Shown here: positions 17,927 to 27,665 of the stretch, one piece after another
Position numbering within the stretch: position 1 is the first letter of the stretch
Layout: the number at the start of each line of letters is the position of its first letter
Assembly (NCBI RefSeq): GCF_003610535.1
Contig: NZ_RAPN01000002.1
Coordinates: 310,001-374,000 of the forward strand
DNA: 64,000 nucleotides
Reading direction: 5' to 3'
Source of the DNA: Mangrovibacterium diazotrophicum
GTDB taxonomy: Bacteria > Bacteroidota > Bacteroidia > Bacteroidales > Prolixibacteraceae
The notes under the pieces: generated by a model
Seen by the model: the letters and a program-made list of their open reading frames with translations, nothing else
Database searches by the model: none
Told to the model about the DNA's origin: nothing
Position numbers and translations under genes: made by a program

Positions 17927-19486
17927 ATGAACAATCAGGATAAAATTAAACAACTCATCAACCTAAGGAACGAAGCAAAATTAGGTGGTGGTGAGAAAAG
18001 AATTGAAGCCCAACATGGAAAGGGTAAATTTACTGCTCGCGAGCGTATAGACATGTTGCTGGACGAAGGAAGTTTCGAAGAATTCGACATGTTTGTGACA
18101 CACCGTTGTACAAACTTCGGGCTCGAAAAATCAAAATTCCTGGGCGACGGTGTTGTTACCGGACAAGGTACAATCGATGGCCGTCTGGTTTACGTTTTCT
18201 CTCAGGATTTCACTGTTTTCGGTGGATCACTGTCTGAAACGTTCGCTCAAAAGATTTGCAAAGTGATGGACATGGCCCTGAAAATGGGTGCTCCGCTGGT
18301 TGGTATCAACGACTCGGGTGGTGCGCGTATTCAGGAAGGTGTTACAGCCTTGGCTGGTTACACCGAGATTTTCCAACGTAACATCATGGCATCAGGGGTA
18401 ATTCCTCAAATCTCAGCAATTTTTGGTCCTTGTGCCGGTGGAGCCGTGTACTCTCCTGCCCTTACCGACTTTATTTTGATGAGCAAGGACACCAGCTACA
18501 TGTTCGTAACCGGACCTAAAGTGGTGAAAACCGTAACCGGTGAGGTTGTGACAGATGCTCAGCTTGGTGGTGCTTCTGTTCACGGTTCAAAATCAGGGGT
18601 AACTCACTTCATCGCTGAAGACGAACAGGAAGGTATCGCTCTGATTCGCAAATTGCTGAGCTACTTGCCACAAAACAACCTGGAAGATACGCCGTTGGCT
18701 GTTTGCGACGACCCAATCGACCGTTTGGATGACTCACTGAATGAAGTTATTCCGGACAATCCAAACAAACCATACGACGTAAAAGACGTTATCCACACCA
18801 TCGTTGACTACGGCGAATTCCTGGAAGTTCACCGTAACTATGCTCAGAACATTGTTGTTGGTTTTGCTCGTTTCAATGGTATTTCAGTAGGTATCGTGGC
18901 TAACCAACCAAACTATTTGGCAGGGGTACTCGACATCAACGCATCACGTAAAGCAGCTCGCTTTGTTCGTTTCTGCGACGCCTTCAACATTCCATTAGTA
19001 ACCTTGGTTGACGTTCCCGGATTCTTGCCAGGAACTGCTCAGGAATACGGCGGTATCATCACTCACGGTGCGAAATTGCTTTTCGCTTATGGCGAAGCAA
19101 CTGTGCCAAAAGTTACTGTTATCCTGCGTAAATCTTACGGTGGTGCTTACTGTGTGATGAGCTCGAAACACCTGCGTGGAGACATCAACTACTCATGGCC
19201 AACCGGCGAGATCGCTGTAATGGGACCCAAAGGAGCTATTGAAGTTCTTCAAAGCAAAAAGATCCGCGAAATCGAGGATCCACAGGAAAGAGCACAATTC
19301 ATTGCAGACTCGGAACAAGAATACAAAGATCAATTCGCAAATCCTTACAACGCAGCGAAGTATGGTTACATCGATGATGTAATTGAGCCTCGCAACACGC
19401 GTTTCCGGATTATCCGTGCATTGCAATCGCTGGCAACCAAAAAAGACGTGATGCCACCGAAAAAACACACCAACATCCCATTATAA
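17927..19486 (+). CDS. mmdA: Methylmalonyl-CoA decarboxylase alpha / propionyl-CoA carboxylase beta-type carboxyltransferase
   Basis: A 519-residue biotin-dependent carboxyltransferase. The two acyl-CoA/biotin oxyanion regions are visible: [14 protein letters not shown] with [12 protein letters not shown] in the N-half, and [27 protein letters not shown] with [17 protein letters not shown] in the C-half. Alone it could be a propionyl-CoA carboxylase subunit, but the adjoining gamma, biotin-carrier and integral-membrane beta genes identify a Na+-translocating methylmalonyl-CoA decarboxylase, which releases CO2 to give propionyl-CoA and moves Na+ outward. Confidence 0.93.
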   Translation: MNNQDKIKQLINLRNEAKLGGGEKRIEAQHGKGKFTARERIDMLLDEGSFEEFDMFVTHRCTNFGLEKSKFLGDGVVTGQGTIDGRLVYVFSQDFTVFGGSLSETFAQKICKVMDMALKMGAPLVGINDSGGARIQEGVTALAGYTEIFQRNIMASGVIPQISAIFGPCAGGAVYSPALTDFILMSKDTSYMFVTGPKVVKTVTGEVVTDAQLGGASVHGSKSGVTHFIAEDEQEGIALIRKLLSYLPQNNLEDTPLAVCDDPIDRLDDSLNEVIPDNPNKPYDVKDVIHTIVDYGEFLEVHRNYAQNIVVGFARFNGISVGIVANQPNYLAGVLDINASRKAARFVRFCDAFNIPLVTLVDVPGFLPGTAQEYGGIITHGAKLLFAYGEATVPKVTVILRKSYGGAYCVMSSKHLRGDINYSWPTGEIAVMGPKGAIEVLQSKKIREIEDPQERAQFIADSEQEYKDQFANPYNAAKYGYIDDVIEPRNTRFRIIRALQSLATKKDVMPPKKHTNIPL

Positions 19487-19490
19487 TCTA

Positions 19491-20387
19491 ATGATCATGC
19501 AAAGAAAATTGAAATATTTATTTGCCGGGATCATTCTTTTAACACTGGTCGTTTCCGGAAAAGCGCTTTTTGCACAAAGCGCTTCCGACTTCCGGTTTAA
19601 TGAGATTTTGGTGAATAACGAATCCAACTATACAGACGAATATGGTCAGCATAGTTCCTGGATCGAAATCGTAAACACTTCTTACAGTAAAGTCAATATT
19701 GGTGGCTGTTTCCTGACCGATGATCAAAGTAATCCAACCAAATACTGGATTCCCAACGATTCGCCGGAAACCCAAATTGCACCGCGCGAGTTTGTTTTGT
19801 TTTTCGCTGACAATAAACCGTCGCGTGGTATCTTCCACCTAAACTTTACAATTACAGAGGGAACAACACTTTACCTGTATGATGCCAACGGTAAATCATT
19901 AATCGACGAGATCAAAATTCCGGCAGGCCAAAAAGCCGACGTTTCTTACACCCGCGTATCGCCTGACGGAACAGACTGGTCATTCACCGATCATACAACT
20001 CCTCGTTCAAACAATGATCACACACGCAAAGCATCGTCAGGTGAGAAGTTTGTAAAACACGACCCTTATGGTGCCGGTATGGTGGTAATTGCGATGCTGG
20101 TTGTATTTTTAGTTTTAGCAATTCTTTTTGCTGTTTACCGTATCGTTGGAAGTTTCTTCCAAGCGAAACCTAAAGCTAAACCTCAAGGGGCTGAAGCAAC
20201 TGCAAAAACAGCTGAAACACAACCACTGTCGGGAGAAATTAACGCAGCAATTGCGATGGCCTTGTACCTTTACCAATCGGAACAGCACGACTATGAAAAC
20301 ACCGTGTTGACCATCAAAAAGGTATCAAAAGCCTATTCTCCCTGGAGTTCAAAAATCTATACTTTAAGAAAAAATCCACGCATTTAA
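19491..20387 (+). CDS. Decarboxylase gamma subunit (OadG-like) fused to a lamin-tail domain
   Basis: A 298-residue protein. After a signal-like N-terminus (about 1-29) comes an immunoglobulin-like lamin-tail domain (about 30-150: FRFNEILVNNE, SSWIEIVNTSYSKVNIGGCFLTDD, REFVLFFADNK). Then follow one membrane helix (about 198-222) and an Ala/Pro/Lys-rich linker. The last 60 residues (GEINAAIAMALYLYQ ... SPWSSKIYTLRKNP) resemble the cytosolic end of OadG-type subunits. Gamma subunits are small (about 80-130 residues) and anchor the carboxyltransferase to the membrane. The added domain should lie in the periplasm. The gene begins 4 bases after mmdA; ATG at 19497 is an alternative start. Confidence 0.82.
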   Translation: MIMQRKLKYLFAGIILLTLVVSGKALFAQSASDFRFNEILVNNESNYTDEYGQHSSWIEIVNTSYSKVNIGGCFLTDDQSNPTKYWIPNDSPETQIAPREFVLFFADNKPSRGIFHLNFTITEGTTLYLYDANGKSLIDEIKIPAGQKADVSYTRVSPDGTDWSFTDHTTPRSNNDHTRKASSGEKFVKHDPYGAGMVVIAMLVVFLVLAILFAVYRIVGSFFQAKPKAKPQGAEATAKTAETQPLSGEINAAIAMALYLYQSEQHDYENTVLTIKKVSKAYSPWSSKIYTLRKNPRI

Positions 20388-20396
20388 TCATTCAAC

Positions 20397-20837
20397 ATGA
20401 AAAAATTCAAATTCACCATAAACGGCAATGAATATGAAACCGAGATTCTGAATATCGAGGATAATGTTGCCGAAATTGAGATCAACGGTTCGGTCTATAC
20501 GGTTGAAGTTGGTAAAGAAATTAAAACCCCGAAAACGCCAAAATTAGTTCGTCCGAAAGCTGTTCCATCTACTGATGTTCACCCTTCAGTTGCCAAAACA
20601 AGCAGCCCATCTGCACCGAAAGGTTCAGGTACAATCAAATCACCGCTACCTGGTGTCATTCTGGAAGTGTATGTGAAAGAAGGCGACTCTGTAAAACGTG
20701 GTGACAAAGTCATCATGCTTGAGGCAATGAAAATGGAAAACAACATTGAGGCCGATAAAGACGGTACAATTGTTTCCATCCACAAAACAAAAGGCGATGC
20801 AGTCATGGAAGGTGATATCTTAATTACCATCGGCTAA
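20397..20837 (+). CDS. mmdC: Biotin carboxyl carrier subunit of the decarboxylase
   Basis: A 146-residue protein with an N-terminal beta domain, a flexible Pro/Ala/Ser-rich linker (about residues 45-80) and a C-terminal biotinyl domain. The biotin-accepting lysine is in the canonical EAMKMEN (Lys at about 112). It shuttles carboxyl groups between MmdA and the membrane beta subunit. It lies 9 bases after the gamma gene and 16 before the beta gene, in the usual operon order. Confidence 0.93.
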   Translation: MKKFKFTINGNEYETEILNIEDNVAEIEINGSVYTVEVGKEIKTPKTPKLVRPKAVPSTDVHPSVAKTSSPSAPKGSGTIKSPLPGVILEVYVKEGDSVKRGDKVIMLEAMKMENNIEADKDGTIVSIHKTKGDAVMEGDILITIG

Positions 20838-20853
20838 TAAAAGGAGACGAAAC

Positions 20854-22011
20854 ATGGAGACATCTTTTATTGACTTTATCATCGAACATATTGGGCAATT
20901 CCTTCAGTTTACGGCTTTTGCGAATTTAACAGTTGGGCACCTCATCATGATTTGTGTGGGCTTGCTGTTCATCTACCTGGCCATTGCGAAGGAATTTGAG
21001 CCTATGCTGCTGATACCAATCGGTTTTGGTATCATTGTCGGCAACATTGCATTCGCGCCCGGGTTTAAGATTGGTATCTACGAATCCGGCAGTGTACTTA
21101 ACTACTTGTACTTTGGTGTGGCACAAGGGGTCTACCCTCCGCTGATCTTCCTCGGAATTGGTGCCATGACCGACTTCTCGGCATTGATCTCGAACCCGAA
21201 ACTGATCCTGATCGGTGCTGCTGCCCAATTCGGTATCTTCGGTGCATATTGTATTGCATTGGCATTGGGTTTCAGCCCTACAGAAGCGGGTGCGATCGGT
21301 ATTATCGGTGGTGCTGATGGTCCTACTGCGATCTTTATTTCGTCGAAACTGGCTCCCGATTTGATGGGTGCGATTGCCATTTCGGCCTACTCATACATGG
21401 CTTTGGTTCCGGTTATTCAACCGCCAATCATGCGCCTGTTGACCTCGAAAAAAGAACGTGTTATCCGCATGAGACCTCCACGCGCTGTATCGAAAAACGA
21501 GAAACTGATTTTTGCGATATCCGGGATGTTGCTTACAACCTTTATCGTCCCCAGTGGTTTGCCGCTACTCGGTATGCTGTTCTTCGGGAACTTGCTGAAA
21601 GAAAGTGGTGTAACAAAACGTCTGGCTGATACTGCTAAAGGACCGCTGATCGACATCGTAACGATTCTGTTAGGATTGACTGTTGGTGCTTCAACACAAG
21701 CAACCACCTTCCTGACCATCAAGTCGGTCGGAATCTTCCTGTTGGGCGCATTCTCTTTCGTTATTGCAACTTTCGCCGGTGTGATGTTTGTGAAATTCAT
21801 CAACCTGTTCCTGAAAGAAGGTAACAAGATTAACCCGCTGATCGGTAACTCTGGTGTATCTGCTGTTCCGGACAGTGCCCGCGTTTCGCAGGTAATTGGT
21901 TTAGAATACGATAAAACCAACCACTTGCTGATGCACGCGATGGGACCAAACGTAGCCGGTGTTATCGGTTCTGCAATCGCAGCTGGTATCCTGCTAAGCT
22001 TCCTGATGTAA
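20854..22011 (+). CDS. mmdB: Na+-translocating decarboxylase beta subunit
   Basis: A 385-residue integral membrane protein (about 9-11 helices) of the OadB/MmdB family that decarboxylates carboxybiotin and exports Na+. Signature stretches include the GIIGGADGPTAIFISSKLAP loop with the Na+/carboxybiotin Asp, GNLLKESGVTKRLADTAKG, and the C-terminal NHLLMHAMGPNVAGVIGSA. It completes the gene set for energy conservation during succinate-to-propionate fermentation. Confidence 0.95.
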   Translation: METSFIDFIIEHIGQFLQFTAFANLTVGHLIMICVGLLFIYLAIAKEFEPMLLIPIGFGIIVGNIAFAPGFKIGIYESGSVLNYLYFGVAQGVYPPLIFLGIGAMTDFSALISNPKLILIGAAAQFGIFGAYCIALALGFSPTEAGAIGIIGGADGPTAIFISSKLAPDLMGAIAISAYSYMALVPVIQPPIMRLLTSKKERVIRMRPPRAVSKNEKLIFAISGMLLTTFIVPSGLPLLGMLFFGNLLKESGVTKRLADTAKGPLIDIVTILLGLTVGASTQATTFLTIKSVGIFLLGAFSFVIATFAGVMFVKFINLFLKEGNKINPLIGNSGVSAVPDSARVSQVIGLEYDKTNHLLMHAMGPNVAGVIGSAIAAGILLSFLM

Positions 22012-22035
22012 TATCAAGAAAAAAACCTATAAAAA

Positions 22036-22074
22036 ATAAAAAGGCTTCCGAAATCGGAAGCCTTTCTATTTTTA
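22036..22074. terminator. Bidirectional terminator between mmdB and pckA
   Basis: 11-bp stem AAAGGCTTCCG / CGGAAGCCTTT with loop AAAT. T-rich tracts lie on both sides (CTATTTTT on plus; TTTTTATTTTTT on minus), serving the two convergent genes. Confidence 0.88.
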
Positions 22075-23685
22075 TAACAAGATCACATGAGGCCCGGCTT
22101 CAACTAATTTTTGGCCTTCCTCTGTATCCGTGTAGTCTTTAAAGTTCTTGATGAACAACTCGGCCAAATGCAGCGCCTTTTCCTCCCAAATACAGGCGTT
22201 CGGATAAGTATCCCTCGGATCCAAAATATGAGGATCAACATCATGCAGTGCAACCGGCACTTCCAAATCGAAGATTGGAATCATTTTGGTCTCTGCTTTT
22301 TCAATCGATCCATCCAAAATCGCATCAATGATGGCTCGGGTATCTTTTATCGAGATACGCTTTCCTGTTCCGTTCCAGCCGGTATTTACCAGGTAAGCTT
22401 TCGCGTTATTCTGCTCCATCCGCTTCACCAGTTCTTCGCCGTATTTCGTAGGATGCAGGCTCAGGAAAGCCGAACCAAAGCAGGCAGAGAAAGTCGGAAG
22501 AGGTTCGTCAATTCCGCGCTCGGTTCCGGCCAATTTTGCGGTGAAACCAGATAAGAAATGGTATTTCGTTTGTTCCGGCGTTAACTTGGACACCGGCGGT
22601 AAAACGCCAAAGGCATCAGCCGACAGGAAGATTACTTTATGAGCATGTCCGGCTTTCGACACCGGTTTCACAATATTGTCGATGTGGTAAATCGGGTACG
22701 AAACGCGCGTATTCTGAGTTACTGAACAATCATCAAAATCAATTTTCCCATGCTCGTCCACCGTCACATTCTCCAGCAAAGCATCCCGTTTAATTGCATG
22801 GTAAATATCCGGTTCCGACTCTTTATCCAAACAAATCGTTTTCGCATAACAGCCACCTTCAAAATTGAAGACACCATCATCGTCCCACCCGTGTTCATCA
22901 TCACCAATCAATTGCCGGTGCGGGTCTGTAGACAAAGTCGTTTTTCCTGTACCGGATAGTCCAAAGAAGATAGCAGTATCCCCATCGGCACCAACATTGG
23001 CAGAACAGTGCATGGAAGCGATTCCGCTCAATGGCAGGTAATAATTCATCATCGAGAAAATACCCTTTTTCATCTCGCCGCCGTACCAGGTTCCACCAAT
23101 CACCTGCATCTTTTCCGTCAGGTTGAAAACGGTAAAATTCTCCGAATGCATCCCTTGCTCCTTCCAATCCGGGTTGACAGCTTTTGAACCGGTCAGCACC
23201 ACAAAATCGGGTTCACCGTAAACCTCCAACTCCTCCTCGCTTGGACGTATAAACATATTTTTCACAAAATGAGCCTGCCAGGCCACTTCTACGATAAAAC
23301 GCACTTTCAGCCGGGAATCAAGATTTGCCCCGCAAAAAGTGTCAACAACATACAGCTTCTTACCGGATAGCTGCTTCGCAACAATCCCTTTCAGATGGTT
23401 CCAAATTATTGGTGAAATTGGTTTATTATCATTATGGACTTTCTCAGAGGTCCACCAAATTGTGTCTTTGGTCACCTCGTCGTATACAATGTATTTGTCT
23501 TTGGGCGATCTTCCGGTAAATACCCCTGTCATTACGTTCACTGCTCCCAACTCGGTCACCTGGCCTTTTTCGAAACCCGTGAGTTCAGGCTTTATCTCTT
23601 CACTAAATAGCAACTCGTACGAAGGGTTATAAACGATTTCCTCTACATTTTGAATGCCGTAAACTGATAAATCTAATTCTTTCAT
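22072..23685 (-). CDS. pckA: Phosphoenolpyruvate carboxykinase (ATP)
   Basis: A 537-residue ATP-dependent PEPCK. Diagnostic motifs: the kinase-1a P-loop [16 protein letters not shown]; metal-binding [19 protein letters not shown]; the substrate loop [14 protein letters not shown]; and [20 protein letters not shown]. The ATG at 23685 starts the conserved [12 protein letters not shown]; the longer frame adds 22 unconserved residues. In Bacteroidetes this enzyme often runs from PEP to oxaloacetate, fixing CO2 and gaining ATP on the way to succinate, which fits the convergent methylmalonyl-CoA operon. Direction of flux is inference. Confidence 0.96.
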   Translation of the reverse strand: MKELDLSVYGIQNVEEIVYNPSYELLFSEEIKPELTGFEKGQVTELGAVNVMTGVFTGRSPKDKYIVYDEVTKDTIWWTSEKVHNDNKPISPIIWNHLKGIVAKQLSGKKLYVVDTFCGANLDSRLKVRFIVEVAWQAHFVKNMFIRPSEEELEVYGEPDFVVLTGSKAVNPDWKEQGMHSENFTVFNLTEKMQVIGGTWYGGEMKKGIFSMMNYYLPLSGIASMHCSANVGADGDTAIFFGLSGTGKTTLSTDPHRQLIGDDEHGWDDDGVFNFEGGCYAKTICLDKESEPDIYHAIKRDALLENVTVDEHGKIDFDDCSVTQNTRVSYPIYHIDNIVKPVSKAGHAHKVIFLSADAFGVLPPVSKLTPEQTKYHFLSGFTAKLAGTERGIDEPLPTFSACFGSAFLSLHPTKYGEELVKRMEQNNAKAYLVNTGWNGTGKRISIKDTRAIIDAILDGSIEKAETKMIPIFDLEVPVALHDVDPHILDPRDTYPNACIWEEKALHLAELFIKNFKDYTDTEEGQKLVEAGPHVILL

Positions 23686-23807
23686 ATGATAACAGTTAAA
23701 GAGATTTATAAATGGCATTTGGATCAATGCCGAATAATATCCGATAATCAAAGAACTCGAAGGGGGTGTAAGTAATCCTAATTATCAATGGGTTACTGCA
23801 AGCTAGC

Positions 23808-23843
23808 AAAAAAAAAGACAGTATTTCCGGGAAATACTGTCTT
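23808..23843 (-). terminator. Rho-independent terminator after xerD
   Basis: Stem AAGACAGTATTTC / GAAATACTGTCTT with a 3-base loop, followed on the minus strand by a run of nine T. Confidence 0.92.
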
Positions 23844-23915
23844 AAAAAACATATAGAAAGGTGATTCTTTTATTTGTATTCTTTCTAAATAAATTCTAAA
23901 ATACCACCGAATCGG

Positions 23916-24815
23916 CTATGAACGCGGGTGGAAATGCGTGATTGTATTTTTCAGATAATCACGATCCAAATGCGTATAGATTTCGGTTGTCAGAATTGAT
24001 TCGTGTCCCAACATTTCCTGAACAGCGCGCAAATCGGCGCCTCCGGAAATTAAGTGAGTCGCGAAAGAGTGACGGAAAGTGTGCGGGCTGATTTTCTTGT
24101 TTAAACCAACTTTTTCGGCCAGGTTCTTAATAATCGTGAAGATCATCACCCTGCTCAATTTCTTTCCACGACGGTTTAAGAACAATACATTTTCACTATC
24201 GGAACTAATTCTCAGAGTTTTGCGATATCCCTGAATGTATTTTGTTATTTCTTCAATCGCTTTCGAGCTAACCGGCACCAAGCGTTCTTTTTCCGATTTT
24301 CCTTCTACTTTAATAAAGCCCTGATCGAAAAACAAGTTAGTCACCTTCAAATTAACCAATTCCGACACACGCAAACCACAACTGTACAATGTTTCGAGCA
24401 TTGCTTTGTTACGTTGTCCTTCCGATTTTGTCAAATCCACACCATCAATGATCATGTCGATTTCTTCCATCGTTAAAACATCAGGTAATTTGCGGCCAAT
24501 TTTTGGCGATTCCAATAGAGTTGTAGGATCACTGTTAATCTTGCCTTCCATCAGCAAGTACTTGAAAAAAGACTTAATTCCAGAAATTGTCCGCGCTTGA
24601 GTACGAGGACTAACACCACGATCGTTAATATATTCAATAAAGCTGCGCAGGTGATTAATCCTTACTTTTTCCGGAGTCAAACGTTTAAAACTTTCATCCA
24701 AAAAAGCCATCAACTTGTTGATGTCATTGATGTACGCGGCAATCGAATTTTGAGAAAGTGATTTCTCCAGTCTCAAAAAAGTCTCAAAACCTTTTTTACT
24801 ATCTTCCCATTTCAT
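23916..24815 (-). CDS. xerD: Tyrosine recombinase of the XerC/XerD type
   Basis: A 299-residue site-specific recombinase that resolves chromosome dimers at dif. It has the N-terminal SAM-like core-binding domain (LRLEKSLSQNSIAAYINDI) and the catalytic domain with Arg in YSCGLRVSELVNL, Lys in KVEGKSEKERLVP, the HTFRHSFATHL box, His in MLGHESILTTEIYTH and Tyr in EIYTHLD. No phage or integron genes adjoin it, so it is the housekeeping recombinase, not an element integrase. It is divergent from aroQ, a common arrangement in the phylum. Confidence 0.92.
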   Translation of the reverse strand: MKWEDSKKGFETFLRLEKSLSQNSIAAYINDINKLMAFLDESFKRLTPEKVRINHLRSFIEYINDRGVSPRTQARTISGIKSFFKYLLMEGKINSDPTTLLESPKIGRKLPDVLTMEEIDMIIDGVDLTKSEGQRNKAMLETLYSCGLRVSELVNLKVTNLFFDQGFIKVEGKSEKERLVPVSSKAIEEITKYIQGYRKTLRISSDSENVLFLNRRGKKLSRVMIFTIIKNLAEKVGLNKKISPHTFRHSFATHLISGGADLRAVQEMLGHESILTTEIYTHLDRDYLKNTITHFHPRS

Positions 24816-24994
24816 AATAAAAAAATTAATTTTTTTCTAAGAACAAATTAAATAATTTTGGCTCCTTCCGGAGGTTTATAAAAAACTCCAACCAAGCGTT
24901 TGAAATAATGTAGTTTCTTCCCCAAGATTACATAATTTTCAATACGATGGAGGAATCATAAAGTTACTAGAATTTTTAAAAAAGCGAAATAAAA

Positions 24995-25414
24995 ATGAAA
25001 ATATTGTTAATCAATGGGCCGAATTTAAATCTGTTAGGTAAAAGAGAGAAAGGCATTTACGGTGAAATAAGTTTTGAAACATATTACAATGAATTGGTTA
25101 ATAAATATAAAGGCCTCGAATTGGAGTATTACCAGTCGAATGTTGAAGGCGAATTAATCAACAAGATTCACGAGGTTGGTTTTTCTTATGATGGCATTGT
25201 TATCAACGCTGGTGCTTATACTCATACCTCGGTTGCCATCCGCGATGCCATCGCCGGCGTCAAAACTCCGGTGGTCGAAGTGCATATTTCGAATATTCTC
25301 ACCCGTGAAAGTTTCCGTCACGAATCAATCATTGGTCCGGTATGCAAAGGCAGTATTATGGGCTTCGGACTCGACTCGTACCGGCTCGGAATCGAAAGTT
25401 TCATTAAATATTAA
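24995..25414 (+). CDS. aroQ: 3-dehydroquinate dehydratase, type II
   Basis: A 139-residue enzyme of the shikimate pathway. It starts with the hallmark ILLINGPNLNLLGKREKGIYG (catalytic Arg and Tyr), followed by YYQSNVEGELINKIHE, the NAGAYTHTSVAIRDA active-site loop and VEVHISNILTRESFRHES with the catalytic His. Length is typical for the dodecameric type II family. It is transcribed on its own towards pyk. Confidence 0.96.
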   Translation: MKILLINGPNLNLLGKREKGIYGEISFETYYNELVNKYKGLELEYYQSNVEGELINKIHEVGFSYDGIVINAGAYTHTSVAIRDAIAGVKTPVVEVHISNILTRESFRHESIIGPVCKGSIMGFGLDSYRLGIESFIKY

Positions 25415-25448
25415 CGTTTGAGTTAATTCTTTCGTACGAATTAAAATG

Positions 25449-25488
25449 TTTGTTCGGGCTTCAATAAAAAAATCTATTTTTGAAGCCC
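25449..25488 (+). promoter_or_regulatory. Promoter of pyk overlapped by a palindrome
   Basis: TTTG at 25449-25452, 22 bases, and TATTTTTG at 25475-25482 form a Bacteroidetes-type promoter upstream of pyk. A perfect 9-bp inverted repeat, GGGCTTCAA (25456-25464) and TTGAAGCCC (25480-25488), brackets the spacer and overlaps the downstream box. That is where an operator would sit. It could also fold in RNA reading through from aroQ. Confidence 0.5.
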
Positions 25489-25508
25489 CATAATTTATAT
25501 CGTTCGAA

Positions 25509-26933
25509 ATGAAACATACAAAAATCGTAGCCACAATCTCGGATCTTAGATGTGATCCTGAGTTCTTAAAAACCCTGCATGAAAGCGGCATGAACGTTGT
25601 TCGTATGAACACAGCGCACATGACCCCGGATTCTGCCAAACCGTTAATTGATAACGTGCGTGCAGTATCTGATAAAATCGCAATTTTGGTGGATACTAAA
25701 GGCCCTGAAATCAGAACCGTAGGTATCGAAGCTCCAATAGAAGTTGCAGAAGGAGAAATCGTTGAAGTGTCTGGTATCATTCGTGAAAAAAGCGAAGCTG
25801 GCCGCAAGTTCTTCGCCGTTTCTTACGAAAAAATGCACATCGAAATCCCTGTAGGTAAACAAATTTTGATTGACGACGGAGAGACTGCTTTCACCGTGGT
25901 AGAAAAAGAAGCTGATTGCGTTCTTTGCCGCGTTGAAAACAAAGGTAAAATCAAAAATAAAAAGAGTGTGAATACTCCTGGATTCACAGTTCAATTACCT
26001 TCAATTTCAGCAAAAGACGAATCATTCATCAAATTCTCTGCAGAATTAGGTGTTGACTTCATCGCCCACTCTTTCGTTCGTAATGCAGCTGACGTTATTG
26101 CTGTTCAAAAAATCCTTGACGAATTCAATAGCCCGATTAAAATCATCGCTAAAATCGAAAACCTTGACGGTGTTGAAAACATCGACGAGATTTTGGATCA
26201 CGCTTATGGTGTTATGGTTGCCCGTGGTGACTTGGGTATTGAAATTCCTGCACAAAAAATTCCTGGAATTCAACGTCATTTGATCAAAAAATGTGTTGAG
26301 CGCAAAAAACCGGTTATCGTTGCTACTCAAATGTTGCACACAATGATCGACAATCCTCGCCCAACTCGTGCCGAAGTTAGTGACGTTGCCAATGCAATTT
26401 TCTCACGCGCAGATGCAATCATGTTGAGTGGTGAAACTGCTTATGGGAACTATCCTATCGAAGCTGTTAGAGTAATGAACAGCATCGCAAACGAAGTTGA
26501 GCACAGCAAAGACAAACGTAACGACATTACTGTTCCTTTGGTTGAAAACGAAATTCCTGCGTTCCTTGCAGAAGCAGCGATTCAGGCATCAAACGAACTT
26601 CCTACCAAAGCAATTGTGACAAACACAAAAACTGGTAGAACTGCTCGTTATCTGGCAGCTTTCCGCGGAACAAAACCTGTTTATGCACAATGTTACGAAC
26701 CACACGTTGCTCGTATTCTTTCGCTTTCATACGGTGTTTATGCCGATGTTATTGAGCCGAAAAAAGACAAGTTTAAAATGGTTCGCAACTCACTGAAAGC
26801 ATTGACTGAAAAAGGAATTCTTGAAGGTGGTGACCAAATCGTTTACGTAGGAGGAAGTTTCGGTATTGGCGGTGGATCTACTTTCATGGAGATCTCAAAC
26901 GTTGAGAAATTGACTCAAAAAGAAGCAGAATAA
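25509..26933 (+). CDS. pyk: Pyruvate kinase
   Basis: A 474-residue glycolytic enzyme converting PEP and ADP to pyruvate and ATP. It shows VVRMNTAHMTPDSA at the N-terminus, VDTKGPEIRTVG, the catalytic KIENLDGVENIDEIL (Lys and Glu), VARGDLGIEIP for Mg2+, and TQMLHTMIDNPRPTRAEVSDVANAI with DAIMLSGETAYG. A full C-terminal domain is present. It is an independent transcription unit with its own promoter and terminator. Confidence 0.97.
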   Translation: MKHTKIVATISDLRCDPEFLKTLHESGMNVVRMNTAHMTPDSAKPLIDNVRAVSDKIAILVDTKGPEIRTVGIEAPIEVAEGEIVEVSGIIREKSEAGRKFFAVSYEKMHIEIPVGKQILIDDGETAFTVVEKEADCVLCRVENKGKIKNKKSVNTPGFTVQLPSISAKDESFIKFSAELGVDFIAHSFVRNAADVIAVQKILDEFNSPIKIIAKIENLDGVENIDEILDHAYGVMVARGDLGIEIPAQKIPGIQRHLIKKCVERKKPVIVATQMLHTMIDNPRPTRAEVSDVANAIFSRADAIMLSGETAYGNYPIEAVRVMNSIANEVEHSKDKRNDITVPLVENEIPAFLAEAAIQASNELPTKAIVTNTKTGRTARYLAAFRGTKPVYAQCYEPHVARILSLSYGVYADVIEPKKDKFKMVRNSLKALTEKGILEGGDQIVYVGGSFGIGGGSTFMEISNVEKLTQKEAE

Positions 26934-26951
26934 TCTGATTCCAAACGATAC

Positions 26952-26981
26952 AAAAAAAGGAGCTCTCGAGCTCCTTTTTTT
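26952..26981. terminator. Bidirectional terminator between pyk and lolA
   Basis: Palindrome with core GGAGCT / AGCTCC flanked by seven A on the left and seven T on the right, so it gives a stem plus T-run on either strand for the two convergent genes. Confidence 0.93.
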
Positions 26982-26999
26982 ATTTCTTCTATTTTGATT

Positions 27000-27650
27000 T
27001 TAGCGTAAATCTACAACTTCGACTCCGGGATGTTTTGCCTTTTCAAAATTGAAAAGTGCATCCGGTGCATCAACATTTGTCTTCAGGTCATTCACCTTAA
27101 CGATGTAGTTATTGCCTTCCTTACCAAACATCTCCGCTTTACTGATCAACATGCGTTCTTTGTCAATCTGGATACGGATTTTTGAGTATTCAATATCGCT
27201 GGCTTCGGGGAACAAATCGATGACGTATGAGTTTTTCCCGTCGATCACTTTTTCCTCAACGAACTTATATGAAAACCCGTCCTCATAAATTGTGAAAAGC
27301 TTCGAAGGATTCATCATTTCGCCCGATTCAGCATCCATGGGTGAAATCGTCACTTCGTTGGCATCTTTCATATAAGTGGCTACTTCGGCACCATTACAAT
27401 AAACTTCAAGGCCAAGGTCAGCAAGTTTCAACAAATACTTGTTGCCTTTCATGACGATGTTTCCTTTATTATTCTCGTGGATATCCATTTCCGAGTTATC
27501 CATGATATAATCAAAGTTGGCTTGAATGGTCGAGTAAGACTGGGTTGTTTTGGTTACATTTTCAAGGATCGATTTTGCTTTCTGATCAACTTGAGCTGAC
27601 ACACTAAATACGATTAGCGCTAACCCCATTAGGGCGATCAATTTCTTCAT
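27000..27650 (-). CDS. lolA: Outer-membrane lipoprotein carrier protein LolA
   Basis: A 216-residue periplasmic chaperone with signal peptide (MKKLIALMGLALIVFSVSAQ). The mature part is an unclosed beta-barrel as in LolA: IQANFDYIMDNSEMD, GNIVMKGNKYLLKLADLGLEVYCNG, and later TISPMDAESGEMMNPSKLFTIY. It escorts lipoproteins from the inner-membrane Lol transporter to the outer membrane. It starts 16 bases after ftsK ends; the ftsK-lolA pair is also known from other bacteria. Confidence 0.9.
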   Translation of the reverse strand: MKKLIALMGLALIVFSVSAQVDQKAKSILENVTKTTQSYSTIQANFDYIMDNSEMDIHENNKGNIVMKGNKYLLKLADLGLEVYCNGAEVATYMKDANEVTISPMDAESGEMMNPSKLFTIYEDGFSYKFVEEKVIDGKNSYVIDLFPEASDIEYSKIRIQIDKERMLISKAEMFGKEGNNYIVKVNDLKTNVDAPDALFNFEKAKHPGVEVVDLR

Positions 27651-27665
27651 TTCAATGTTTATTTT

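Noticed and set aside
23916-24815. XerD as integrase of a mobile element
   Set aside because: No attachment repeats, phage or conjugation genes nearby; context (aroQ, pyk) and length are those of the housekeeping recombinase.
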